Positions 30,679-40,267 are shown, numbered from the stretch's first letter. The stretch: 64,000 bases of DNA from Hymenobacter qilianensis (GCF_014489555.1 NZ_CP060784.1:4552501-4616500), one strand, 5' to 3'. A program made the numbers and translations. Notes: generated from the letters alone by a model not told the origin.

Positions 30679-33545
30679 TTACAAACCTGGCGATGCTTTC
30701 CCCTGCTGGCCATTCGTGGTCGTGGGCGTCAGGGTCACGGGGCCTAGCAAGCCAGACTCTTTCGGGGTCCATTTCTCAGCTGTGAATAGGCCATCTGCAC
30801 CACGGTTTTCCTTGAGCTTGCTCGACATATTGATGTTGTAAGCATTCTTATAAGGCACCTTGTTGCGGTCCATGTGGATGATGCGGTTCGCCATGCTATT
30901 GCTGACGGTAACTACCAGCTTGTTTGTGGCTTGCATTTTCTCCTTGGGCACAAATACCTGATACGTCGGACCAACCAACGTGCCTAGCTCCTGCCCATTG
31001 AGCTGTACGCGGGCGCTTTCCGCCACGCGGCCCAGATCGAGCATAAATCCTTCGCCCGTACCCTGGGGTTTGGCAAATGAAATGGCGTAAGTGGCAGTGC
31101 CGGAGAAGTTTTTGACCGCCTCACCGTTCCAGCTGGTCCACGAGCTTAAGTCTTTCACCTGTGCTTTGGCCGGTAACTCTGGTCCACCCGACACAAAGCT
31201 CACGTCCCAAGTGCCCTGCACAGGCTGCGAAGCGCCGGTAGCTTTCAGATAAGCATAAGCAGGGCCAGTCAGGGCAGCATCGTTGGTTTCCAGGATGCAC
31301 GACTCGCCGGGGGCCAATTGTACATACACCTCCGTACCGGCCGACGACGTGCGCGAGGCGGCTAGGCCCAGCTTTTCGGTCATGGGGTTGTACAGGGCCA
31401 CCGATTTGCCCCCACGCGCAGCGGCACCCAGGCTTCCACTGGTTTTTCGCCCCAGTTAGCCACGAAGTAGTAGTGCCCTTTATCATGGCGACGACGCACG
31501 AACTCTAAGCCCTTATCCACCATCGTTTCGCGCTGCACGCCGGCAGCAGTCAGCGCCTGATCCACATCTTTACCAACCAGCACCGAGCCTTTGCCCACGG
31601 TAGCCTTTTGTACACCGCCGCTAGTGGTAAACTTGAGCGTGCCAACCAGCTTTTTGAAAGCAGCACGGCGAGTATCAAGTTTGCCTAAACCGGGTACGTC
31701 GGTGGGTAGTTGCTCCTGAAACACGATGGTAGCACCGTTTTGGGCCAGCTTCATGAGCTGCTCCATCGTGGCCAGGGGCATCACCTGAGCGGCCGGAACC
31801 AGAATGGTTTGGTAGGCCGAGCCACCGCCGGTTTGCAAGGTTTTGCCTGTGTTTTTTACCTGCTGAATTTGCAGATCGGAAATAAAATCGAAGCCGTAGC
31901 CTTTGGCCAGCAATGCTTCGCCGGTAGCTCCTACGGGTATGCCTTTAAAGCCGTGGTCAATGCCGTCGAAGTGCTGAAGCATTACCTTGCCGGGCTTGCC
32001 GTAAGAGTCATATATGGGCAAGTACACCAGCACGTCGTTGCTGGGCTGACCGGCCTGCATAAATGACTGCGCGTGCGCCACGTAGCGGTTTAGCTGGGCA
32101 AAATCCGTCCAGAACGTGTTATTGGGGTTGAAGTGAACCGCCGCGTAAAACAGCCAGCCCGGCCAGGCCGCAGCCTGGGGTGAGTAGTTAGTGCCGTGGT
32201 AAAACGTGTGATTTACGCCCCCCAGCAGCATGCGGTCCATCGCTTTTTTGATGTCGCTGAGCTTGGACAAGAAGTGGTCATTTTCCCACGTCGCCGTCTC
32301 CGAAGATGTAAGCTTCTTGCCTGTTACGTGCGCGGCCGAAGAAGCAAATTTGATTCGCAGCAAGTCCTCCCCTTCAATCTCGGGAATATCCGTGACGGCG
32401 TACAAATCGAGGATGTTGGCCGGCGAGCCGTGGGCCTGATTACGAATCAGGGCTTTGTGCGTTTTGGCCCAGTCGCTCCAGGTTTTGGTGTAGTTTTCCA
32501 GCAGCAGCTCCGACAAGGTTTCACGGTAATCAGTTAGTACGCGCTGGTTCTGATCTTCGCTGGCTTTACCGAACAAAGCAGGCAAATGCTGGCGCAAATC
32601 GTAGCCACGGCGCTTCTGAAATTCGGCAAACATCTGGGGCGTCCAGTTGCTCTCGCCCTGGGCGTCGTCTACCTCGTAGGAATCGTTGAAAAAAGCGCGA
32701 ATACCCGACACGTCTTTGCCTTTGAAGGCATCGTCGAAGCGCTGCAAATAGTGCTGGGTTGCGGTTTGGGAAAAGTGGTCAATTACGTCGCCTTCGCCAC
32801 CGGGGCCGGCCCGCTCTACCTGCTTGCCGTGCCAGCCCTGAAACACGCCAAACAAGGTCCAGTTGCCGGCGGGCGCAGTCCAGTTCAGCTTGCCGCTGGC
32901 ATCTACTTTACTGGTCAAATCCACCGTTTGGCCCTTATCCGAATAAGCCATCAGCGCCTGTAGCGGTAGCGGCTTCTCGAACCGAACCTGGTCGAACGCA
33001 TGGAGCTGCAAATCCTTGTTTTGGGCGACCGGCTCTACCAGCTGCTTGATGTCGATGGGTTGGCCCACCGTGCGTATCATAGGCTTCTGCATGTAGTTGA
33101 CAGCCTCCTTCAATTGCTCCCCGCCTTTCACAGTATAGGTCTGGTAAGCCACGTACTTACAAGCATCCTCAAGCGTCACCCACGGGCCACCAAACGGCCA
33201 CCCCGACGCCTGCGCCATATCCACACCCAGCCCTAAGCGCTTCGACTCGGTAAGCGTGTGCGTGAGCATATCCATCCACTTGGGCGACAGGAAATTAACA
33301 AACTGGTTTTCCGTGCCTTTCACCCCATAAATAGGCGTAATTTCGGTGCCGCCTAAGCCGGCTTGCTGGTACTGGGTAAGCAAGCGTGTTAAGTCCTGCT
33401 CGTTCACGGCGCTGCCCTGCCACCACCAGCGCGTCCATGGTTTGTTTTGCTGGGTGATTTCAGGCCATTTCAAGGCCTGGGCCGATGCAGTATTTTGATG
33501 AAGCGCCGCGGCAACCAGTAAGGAAAGAAACAGGGACTTTTTCAT
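30679..33545 (-). CDS. GH106-type alpha-L-rhamnosidase, one frame break
   Basis: One base restored at C 31409-31413 gives VPLRVGGKSVALYNPMTEKL and about 955 residues. The signal peptide is MKKSLFLSLLVAAALHQNTA. The N-terminal WTRWWWQGSAVNEQDLTRLL and GLGGTEITPIYGVKG are typical of GH106, followed by SKRLGLGVDMAQASGWPFGG. The C-terminus is beta-sandwich (FMLDLGRVAESARVQLNGQE). GH106 enzymes remove terminal alpha-L-rhamnose from pectic side chains. This fits the rhamnose pathway encoded around it. Confidence 0.88.
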
Positions 33546-33623
33546 GGGGAAAAGAAGAGCAAGAAAGCGTAGCTGGAAGCTGGTGCTAAGAAGAAAGCAA
33601 CGAAGCCTAAAGAATCTAAGACG

Positions 33624-33909
33624 AAAACTAGAACTAGCTCCCCTCCTCAGCTGAGGAGGGGTTGGAGGTGGTTGACCGGAGCGGTGTTTTGTTGCTTAAA
33701 AAAGGCGGTCATGCAGAGTGGAGCGAAGCATCTCGCGTGCTGATGTAGAATTACTAATCTGCCATCAGCACGCGAGATGCTTCGCTCCGCTCTGCATGAC
33801 GGCCTTGGGGGGCAATACTGCCGAAACAACATCAGCAACGAGGTCAATCACCCCAGCTTTGGCTTTGCCAAAGCGTCCCCTCCTCAACTGAGGAGGGGAG
33901 CTAGTTCTA
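33624..33909. repeat. Family D element with a family A palindrome inside
   Basis: Outer arms AACTAGCTCCCCTCCTCAGC and the matching CTCAACTGAGGAGGGGAGCT flank GTTGGAGGTGGTTGACC and a facing GGTCAATCACCCC. A complete family A hairpin lies between them. The right outer arm overlaps the GH105 stop codon. Confidence 0.75.
33708..33800. repeat. Family A dispersed palindrome (nested)
   Basis: GTCATGCAGAGTGGAGCGAA with a complementary right arm, except one T/C difference (TGGAGC against GCTCCG). The centre has GAATTACTAATC. It sits inside the family D element. Confidence 0.9.
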
Positions 33910-35091
33910 GTTTCCGGCGCTTACTGACTTTGATTTAATATCATTCATTTTGTAGATCTCGCTGCCGGCCAGCAGGAAGCAGCCGAGGCCGTAGTCCTCG
34001 AAGTCGGGTTTGCTGGTGTAGCTCACGGGCTGGCCGTCTTTGGGCTCTTTGCCGGTGCCTTGCACGTAGCCCAGGAAGCCATTGGGGTGCACGCACTCCT
34101 TGGCCATGGCGTTCCATGCTTTGGCGATGATGGGCTGGTATTGCTTGGCGTCGAGCAGACCGTTATTGATGCCCCAGGCCATGCCGTAGATGAAAAGGGA
34201 CGTGCCGGTTAGCTCTTTGCCGCCGAAGTTTGTGGGGTCGTGGAGGCTGACGTTCCAGTAGCCGTCGGGGCGCTGGAGGGCGGGTAGGGCCTTCATCATG
34301 TTCATGTACATTTGCTCGTACTCGGCACGGTGGGGGCATCTTGGGGCAGAATTTCGAGCGTCCGGACCATGGCGGCTACCACCCAGCCGTTGCCGCGGCT
34401 CCAGTAGCAATCCTCGCCGTTTGGCTCTTTGTATGGTGGCACAAAGTCCTTGTCGCGCCACCAAAGCTGGTCTTGGGGTTGTAGAGGCCGTTGGTGCCGT
34501 GCACCGTTTTGGAGTAGTTGTAGAGGCGGTACATCTTCTCGTAGTAGGCCGTATCCTTGGTCATCACGCCGAGCTTGGCGTACACGGGCATGGCCATTTG
34601 CAGGGCGTCAATCCACCACCAGTCGTCTACCTTCGGGCTGTTCACCATCAGGTCGATGCTGGCTTTAATGTCGCGGATGCGCTCGGGCTTGGGGTCTATT
34701 TCGTAGAGCGCAATGTAGGTCTGGCCGGCGGCCTGGTTGTCGGCGTTCCGCGTGGTGATGCCGTTATTCAGGCCCCATTGGTGCTTTTCGCCCCAGTCCA
34801 CGGCGTAGTCGTAGTACTGCTTCTGCTTATCGATGCCATAGAGTGCCATAAGGCCTTCGTAGTACACGGCCCGCGTCCAGATGTGGCTGGGACGGGTTTT
34901 GTTGGTCACGATTTCCTTGCCCGTATCCGGCCACTTCTTCATGAAGTAAGCGTTGGTCTTGCGCAGGGTTTTGAGCACGTCCTTCTGCTTGGGCATTTTC
35001 TGGGCCTCAGCCGAAGTTGCCAGACTGGTCAGCAGGCAAGCCGCCACCAATAATTTACAATAAAAAGCCCCCAGCGCTGCGTCATTGTCAT
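33907..35091 (-). CDS. GH105/GH88-type unsaturated uronyl hydrolase, three frame breaks
   Basis: Four frames join into about 395 residues, the usual length. Breaks: C 35068-35072 within the signal peptide (restored RWGAFYCKLLVAACLLTSLA), G 34469-34470 (restored NPKTQLWWRDKDFVPPYKEP) and G 34332-34336 (restored ILPQDAPHRAEYEQMY). Six-hairpin family features are WWWIDALQMAMPVYAKLG, with the catalytic-region Asp, and YWSRGNGWVVAAMVRTLE. These enzymes cleave the unsaturated uronyl residue left by pectin lyases. I place the start at MTMTQRW (35091), because restoring one base there yields a full signal peptide. Confidence 0.88.
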
Positions 35092-35145
35092 GGTATGTGG
35101 TGTCATAAGTGTTAGTGATTTTTGTTGTCGTTCGGGCACGTTTTG

Positions 35146-36366
35146 CTACGACGCCGCTTTGGCAATTTCTACCGCGTACACCTGCTCCTGGCCCTCAAAG
35201 TTGGCGCGGAAAATTATCCACTTGCCATCGGGTGAGAAATGGACGTTCGGCTCGAGCTTGTAGCCGTGGTGCTTCATGTTCACGAGCCGCTCCGATTTGA
35301 ATTTGTCGCCCTCCGGGCGGAACAGATAAATCCACATGCCGTCGGGCGCTTTGGCTACCTGGCCCGCGTCGCCGCCGTCACCGGCGAATAGCTTCTGATC
35401 GGGCGAGATGTTGAAGTGAATCGACCACTCGTTGCGGTCCATCTGGTAGAGCTTTTCCTTGCCGGTTTTCACCTCGGCACCGGCCAGATAGAAGGTCACG
35501 CTGCGGGGCTTCTGCAAGTCAAACCACACCGTTTTGCCATCGGGGCTGAAAAACTCGTGGCCGGCAATTTCGCCCTCCACAGTGCGCTTGTGCACCAGCT
35601 TGTTCTGCTTGGTTTTGATGTTGATATGCCAGATGCGGTCCACCTTGTGCCAGGGACCTTCGTGGCAATACATGAGCAAATCGGGGTCGGTGGGCGAAAA
35701 CTGCACATGACCCAGCCAAGTATTCTCCTTGTAGATATCCGTCCGCTTGCCGGTTTTGGCGTCGATGGTGAACAGAATGTGCTCCACCTTGGCATCGTAG
35801 ATGCGGTTGAAGAAGTCGCTCTTTGCGGGGTATTTGCGCAGGATTTCGCGGGCTTCTTTGCCGCCGAGCGCGCCGGCAATCGTGGTTTCGTTGGCGTTCA
35901 GGCTGGTGATATTGCCCGGAAAATCCTTGGGGAACACGTAGATGCGGCGGGTCTTTTTGGTGTCCACGTTGGTGGCGTACACCGTATCCTGGGCTTGGTA
36001 GAACACATCTCGACCTTTAGGAGCTACTATTTCGCCGCTCACTTTGGTAAAATAGCGGGTCAGCGGTTCCACCTGCCGCGTTTTCAGGTTTACCAACCGT
36101 AGCTGCTTGCCGCGCTCATCGGTGTGGTAATACACCATTTTGTCGCCTTCACCTGCCTTGCCTTTCAGGAAGGGGTTGTTGTGAAAATAGAAGCTGCCGT
36201 TGCCACCGTCGGTGGGCGTCAGGCGCATCACTTTGTGGCCCGTGTCCTGGTCTATCCAGTCGGCGGGCATGGGTTTACCGCCGGTTTCCTGCTTGGTTTG
36301 GGCCTGCGTACCAGTGGCCAGCAGCAGGCCGGCGCTGAGCAGGAGGTAAAGTCTGGTTGATTTCAT
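35146..36366 (-). CDS. PL22-type oligogalacturonate lyase
   Basis: A 406-residue protein with a signal peptide (MKSTRLYLLLSAGLLLATGT). It has the seven-bladed propeller of the oligogalacturonate lyase family: DQDTGHKVMRLTPTDGGNGS, HVQFSPTDPDLLMYCHEGPW, GHEFFSPDGKTVWFDLQKPR and HFSPDGKWIIFRANFEGQEQ. Conserved histidines occur in the CHEGPW and GHEFF segments. Members split short galacturonides by beta-elimination, producing unsaturated ends for the GH105 enzyme encoded 54 bp downstream. The frame is intact. Confidence 0.88.
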   Translation of the reverse strand: MKSTRLYLLLSAGLLLATGTQAQTKQETGGKPMPADWIDQDTGHKVMRLTPTDGGNGSFYFHNNPFLKGKAGEGDKMVYYHTDERGKQLRLVNLKTRQVEPLTRYFTKVSGEIVAPKGRDVFYQAQDTVYATNVDTKKTRRIYVFPKDFPGNITSLNANETTIAGALGGKEAREILRKYPAKSDFFNRIYDAKVEHILFTIDAKTGKRTDIYKENTWLGHVQFSPTDPDLLMYCHEGPWHKVDRIWHINIKTKQNKLVHKRTVEGEIAGHEFFSPDGKTVWFDLQKPRSVTFYLAGAEVKTGKEKLYQMDRNEWSIHFNISPDQKLFAGDGGDAGQVAKAPDGMWIYLFRPEGDKFKSERLVNMKHHGYKLEPNVHFSPDGKWIIFRANFEGQEQVYAVEIAKAAS

Positions 36367-36404
36367 AGTCGGGAGAGTGGGAGATTTGGGAGAGAATTCC
36401 GAAG

Positions 36405-37157
36405 TCAGGATTTGGGCGTGCTAGCGCCTGGCACGCGCACGTACTTTTTGAGGTCGCGCAGGGCAATGACTTTGTAGTGATTGTCGTGCAGATAGCGCAG
36501 GTATTCCTCAAATAGCGCGGGCGGCGTGGTTACCCAGTCGTGGGCATAATCGGGGACGCCGTGCACGGTGAGCACCACAATTTTGCCCCCCACGGCCTGC
36601 TGAATGGCTGTCAGCACGCGCTGCTTGTCGGTGCCGGTAGTGGTGAAGCTGGGGATGAGCAGGGGGTTATCGGTGGCGGGGTCGTAGGGCTTGTCGCCGC
36701 CTACGCGGGCAAACTGGTAGCCCTGCTGGGGCAGCACGGTGAAGGCTATCGGGTGCGTATCGTAAGCGGGATAAGCAAATGTGGTTGGCTTAGCAATACC
36801 ATTGTTGCGGCAGCGGCTTTCAATAGAATCCAGCTCGGCCACCAGTTCCGGCGCGCTCATCTTGTTCACGTGCTTATGTGTGAGCGTGTGGCTCCCGATT
36901 TCGAAACCCTGCCGGTGCAAGTCTCCAATCTGAGACCAGCTCATGTACTTGGTTTTGTCGGCGAAATCGGGGCGAAACTCGCAGACGTAGAAAGTGGCGC
37001 CGAAGCCGTATTTCCTGAGCAGAGGCGCTACGTAGGTGGCGTGCGTTACGGCCGCATCGTCGAAGGTGAGCACTACCAGCCTGTCGGGCACGGACCGGCG
37101 CAGCTGCTGGGCGTGGCTGCTGCCAACACGCAGGCCGAGCGCTACCAGAAGCAGCAT
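36405..37157 (-). CDS. Secreted polysaccharide deacetylase (NodB/CE4-like)
   Basis: A 250-residue protein if started at MLLLVALGLRVGSSHAQQ, which gives a clean signal peptide. A longer in-frame start at 37220 would overlap the promoter. NodB motifs: LVVLTFDDAAVTH with the metal and catalytic Asp pair, GFEIGSHTLTHKHVNK with the HxxxH metal site, and a C-terminal VVLTVHGVPDYAHDW. It removes acetyl groups from polysaccharides, here perhaps acetylated pectin. It is first in the run PL22-GH105-GH106 and has a CAGGAG-type promoter. Confidence 0.83.
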   Translation of the reverse strand: MLLLVALGLRVGSSHAQQLRRSVPDRLVVLTFDDAAVTHATYVAPLLRKYGFGATFYVCEFRPDFADKTKYMSWSQIGDLHRQGFEIGSHTLTHKHVNKMSAPELVAELDSIESRCRNNGIAKPTTFAYPAYDTHPIAFTVLPQQGYQFARVGGDKPYDPATDNPLLIPSFTTTGTDKQRVLTAIQQAVGGKIVVLTVHGVPDYAHDWVTTPPALFEEYLRYLHDNHYKVIALRDLKKYVRVPGASTPKS

Positions 37158-37209
37158 TCTAAGTAAGTGAAGCTCTGCGGTATGTACACGAATGGCGTGA
37201 AGCATGTGT

Positions 37210-37254
37210 ACAAGAAACACTCTTCCCTTGCCCCAACCCTCCTGTACTCTGGGG
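37210..37254 (-). promoter_or_regulatory. CAGGAG-type promoter of the deacetylase operon
   Basis: The minus strand reads CCCCAGAGTACAGGAGGGTT (37254-37235). The second half-site is good and the first is partial. TTGT (37213-37210) lies at the same 25-bp offset. Confidence 0.6.
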
Positions 37255-37810
37255 TGCAGTGAAATTCATTCGCTGTGAAATGCCCGATACTATAGCCTTT
37301 GGGTCTGTAGCTTCTGCGTTCGAAGTGTACCAATGGTTACTGTAGCTAGCACGATGTTACGATATGGCTTTGCGCTTTATTAGCACAGTTATCCTTTATA
37401 TTGTCATTCTCCCGCTGTCATCCTGAGGCACGAAGGACCTTCTCACTCAGGCACGGATCGTTGTTATGCTAGTCGTTCATCGGTGAAAAGATTCTTCGTG
37501 CCTCAGGATGACAGCGGGGAAATGTGGGTGAATACGGATGATTAGACAATTATATTCACGAGTCAGGGCGCTAAAGCACTTCTAGCCGCTATGCTCGACT
37601 AGGCAATAGCGCAAGCAATAGGAGTTGAAAGTATTCCTTAGCCTAGAGCTTGTACCTTAGCAAAGCCGCTGCCTGGTAAGCTGAACAATAGATTGGGCAC
37701 ATCAGCAGACAAGCCGCACGTTGAATATTTAGTAGAATAACAACTCCCGGTGAAGGCAAGGACACGGCCAGTTCTATCACTCATTTTTACCTGTACCCTC
37801 AGCCCAGATT
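37255..37810. other. Gene-poor gap between deacetylase and H-NOX genes
   Basis: About 550 bp between divergent genes. It contains the family C palindrome below and otherwise A/T-rich sequence without a convincing open frame. Confidence 0.6.
37411..37518. repeat. Family C dispersed palindrome
   Basis: CCCGCTGTCATCCTGAGGCA is paired with its complement near 37500-37518, and CGAAGGACCTTCTC faces AAAAGATTCTTCG with two changes. GATCGTTGTTATG lies in the centre. Confidence 0.88.
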
Positions 37811-38349
37811 ATGCATGGCACCGTTCTTATGCTGCTTAAGCGTTACGTTCAAACTCAGTACGACCACAGCACATGGCTCAAGCTCATGGAGCTTTCGGGC
37901 CTCGAAAACGTTGAATTCGACCACAAAACAGTATACCCTGACGAGAACATTTATGCCTTGGTAGGTCAGGCTGCCGAGATGACCGGCCTATCGGCGGGCG
38001 AATTGCACGAGAAGTTTGGTGAGTACCTGGTGCCTGATCTGATGTTTATGTATCAGAAATACGTGCAGCCCGAGTGGAAAACCCTCGACATGATAGAGCA
38101 TACCGAGCTTACCATGCACAAACAAGTACGGCGTGAGCACCCCGAAAATAGCCCCCAGTGCTTAATGTAAAGCGTTTGGGCGAAAACGAACTGATCATCG
38201 ACTACGTGTCGCCGCGCCGCATGAGTGGGCTAGCTGTGGGCATCGTGCGCGGCCTGGCTACTTACTTCGATGAGGCCGACCGCATCGATGTGATGCCCAC
38301 CACCAGCCACGACGGCGAGCGGGTGCGCATCCATGTGCGCCGGACCTGA
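37811..38349 (+). CDS. Stand-alone H-NOX (haem NO-binding) protein, one frame break
   Basis: One base restored at C 38152-38156 joins two frames (ENSPPVLNVKRLGENELIID) into 179 residues, the normal H-NOX length. The restored protein has the predicted proximal haem ligand His103 (TMHKQV, eight residues before the PxxxPP turn). It also has the YxSxR haem-propionate motif (YVSPR, Tyr132, Ser134, Arg136). H-NOX proteins sense NO or O2 and usually control a histidine kinase, diguanylate cyclase or chemoreceptor. Here no partner is fused or adjacent: the neighbours are a deacetylase and an SGNH lipoprotein. Confidence 0.85.
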
Positions 38350-38517
38350 GGGCATTTTGAGGGAAGCGGGGGGCAAAAAGATGGGTCTATTGGACATTTA
38401 AAGCCCGGCAGTAATATCTTTTTGCCCTCCACCAACGTTCTAGGGTCCTTGCCGGCCTGAGTGCACTTTTCCGCTAAAGCTTGTACTCTGGTTATTCCTG
38501 ATCCAAGAACCAACTTC

Positions 38518-39267
38518 ATGTCTATAAAAATCACCACCCGCAGCTTACTTATTGCCCTCTCTATTAGCGTGTTTGGCTGTAGCTCCAACAGCTCCGACCC
38601 GGAACCTACGCCTGCGCCAGCTCCTCCCCCTGCCCCGGCGGCTCCTATCACCTACAAAATCACGTATGCCGGCAACAGCCTGCTCTCCGGCTACCTGGGC
38701 TTCGTGATTGATACCAAGATCATGGCCGAGGTCAAGAGCCAAGGCGGAGCTGCTTTAGGCGCCGGCACCTCCGAAAATTTTGCGGTAGCCAACTACGTTA
38801 CCCCGCAGGTGATAGACCAGCTGCCGAAGATTAACGCGGCCTTCGACCCAACCAAGGACGTGAACGTGCTGGTGCTTTGGGAAGGCACCAATCATATTTA
38901 CTACGGAGCCACGGCCAAGCAAGCCGAAGAGTCGCTGCTTGAAGTGTGCCGCAAGGCGCGCGCCGCGCACCCCGAGTGGAAAATCGTGATGGGCACCTTG
39001 TTGCCCCGCTCCGAAGACGACTACCCCGCCACCCAGGAGCGCGACCGTCTGGCCGTAAACGTGGCCCTGCGCGCCGTAAAAGCCAGCGGCAACACGCTGT
39101 TCCATGAGCTAGCCGACGTAGCCCAGGACCCGCGCATCGGCCCAGGCGGCACCGAGAAAGACAAAACCTACTACCACGACCTCGTGCATCTCAACGACGC
39201 CGGCCAGCAGGTAGTAGCACCCATCTTCGCCAAGTCCATCGTGGCGGTTATCAAGGCAGGCAAGTAA
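38518..39267 (+). CDS. SGNH/GDSL-type lipoprotein hydrolase
   Basis: A 249-residue protein from MSIKITTRSLLIALSISVFG, with lipobox cysteine near residue 21, then a low-complexity linker rich in Pro and Ala. The SGNH fold shows YAGNSLLSGYLG (block I, GNS in place of GDS, with the nucleophile Ser), VLWEGTNHIYYG (block III) and YYHDLVHLNDAG (block V Asp-x-x-His). It is probably an esterase anchored in the outer or inner membrane. Substrate unknown. The frame is intact. Confidence 0.82.
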   Translation: MSIKITTRSLLIALSISVFGCSSNSSDPEPTPAPAPPPAPAAPITYKITYAGNSLLSGYLGFVIDTKIMAEVKSQGGAALGAGTSENFAVANYVTPQVIDQLPKINAAFDPTKDVNVLVLWEGTNHIYYGATAKQAEESLLEVCRKARAAHPEWKIVMGTLLPRSEDDYPATQERDRLAVNVALRAVKASGNTLFHELADVAQDPRIGPGGTEKDKTYYHDLVHLNDAGQQVVAPIFAKSIVAVIKAGK

Positions 39268-39285
39268 TACGATTTCATAAACTAG

Positions 39286-39384
39286 ACCGTCATGCAGAGC
39301 GGAGCGAAGCATCTGGCGTGCTGACGAGAGATTAGTAATCAAACGGCACGAGCGAGATGCTTCGCTCCGCTCTGCATGACGGTC
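39286..39384. repeat. Family A dispersed palindrome
   Basis: GACCGTCATGCAGAGCGGAG pairs with its complement. The inner part has CTGGCGTGCTGACGAG against GGCACGAGCGAGA, so only the outer 30 bp pair well. GATTAGTAATC is at the centre. Confidence 0.9.
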
Positions 39385-39457
39385 TTATGTGAGACGTTTT
39401 TATGTGAAAAAGCCCCCAGACTATCCAATAATCAAACAACCAAACACCTAAACAACG

Positions 39458-39520
39458 ACCTCAACCACCCCCGTTTGCGCTGCGCGAAACCATCCCCTCC
39501 TTGTTAAGGAGGGGAGCTTG
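39458..39520. repeat. Family D partial element and A/T-rich leader
   Basis: CTCAACCACCCCCG then CCCCTCCTTGTTAAGGAGGGG, a family D hairpin. From about 39535 to 39655 the sequence becomes strikingly A/T-rich up to the next gene, unlike its surroundings. Confidence 0.65.
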
Positions 39521-39659
39521 GACGTGTGTGGCGGCTCAGGACAATGAACGGAAGCCCGATAGCACAATTCAATTTGCATATAAACAACACAATATTCTTT
39601 TGTATTATTTCTAATATTAGTATACATTAATAGTTATTATCACCTCAGCTATCTTACCT

Positions 39660-40072
39660 ATGGCGCTCACCGAAGGAAATACAGACAGCATAGAGTTTCC
39701 AGTGCCATCCGACGAGTGGCAGCTTTACGTTGATGCATTCAGCGAGACCTCCAAGCGGCTCGAAGACCCGAATCCCTTTACTGCCGCTTTTCAGCTGGAA
39801 AATGGTGAGATACTGTACGTTATAAACACCGGCGATTCGATGATTGCCGGCACGGCCACTTACACCGACGTGCCCCATGCAGGCTTTGTGGATCTCATTT
39901 ATGAGGCCATGCCCCCAAGTACCAATTCAAAAAGCCCTACGACGTCAACGTTACGGCCCTGCGGGAAGGCAAAATAGTGGAAGCCACGCTTCGGTTCGCC
40001 GAATTCAAGTTTAGCAAAGCAGAAGAGCTTACCGAAAGAACAGGCGGCGTTATTCACAATCCGCCTTATTAA
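39660..40072 (+). CDS. Unknown 137-residue protein ending in a GGVIHNPPY motif, one frame break
   Basis: One base restored at C 39912-39916 gives AMPPKYQFKKPYDVNVTALR and a protein of 137 residues ending RTGGVIHNPPY. I do not recognise the family. It has no signal peptide or membrane segment and is mixed alpha/beta in composition. The last residues match GGVLHNPP in the small gene 9 bp downstream. Codons differ silently at several positions, so the peptide, not the DNA, looks conserved. The upstream 120 bp are very A/T-rich. Confidence 0.65.
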
Positions 40073-40081
40073 AAAAACAGC

Positions 40082-40267
40082 ATGTCAAAATCTCGCACAA
40101 CCGGCAAAGGCGACTCGGCTCCCGATGAGTCGAACCCTGATGCCCCCACCCCCATTGGCAGCAATCCGGATGAGCCCGTCGACCTCTCCACGCTGGAGGG
40201 CGGCGTATTGCACAACCCACCCCAGGCAAAGCAAAGCCAGGAGTCCAGCACTATCGACGAGGAATAG
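40082..40267 (+). CDS. Small acidic 61-residue protein with a GGVLHNPP motif
   Basis: A 61-residue frame starting 9 bp after the previous gene. It is rich in Ser, Pro, Asp and Glu (SNPDAPTPIGSNPDEPVD) and probably unstructured. LEGGVLHNPPQAKQ copies the C-terminal motif of the upstream protein. The pair may share a binding partner. No family recognised. It could be spurious, but tight spacing and the shared motif support it. Confidence 0.5.
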   Translation: MSKSRTTGKGDSAPDESNPDAPTPIGSNPDEPVDLSTLEGGVLHNPPQAKQSQESSTIDEE

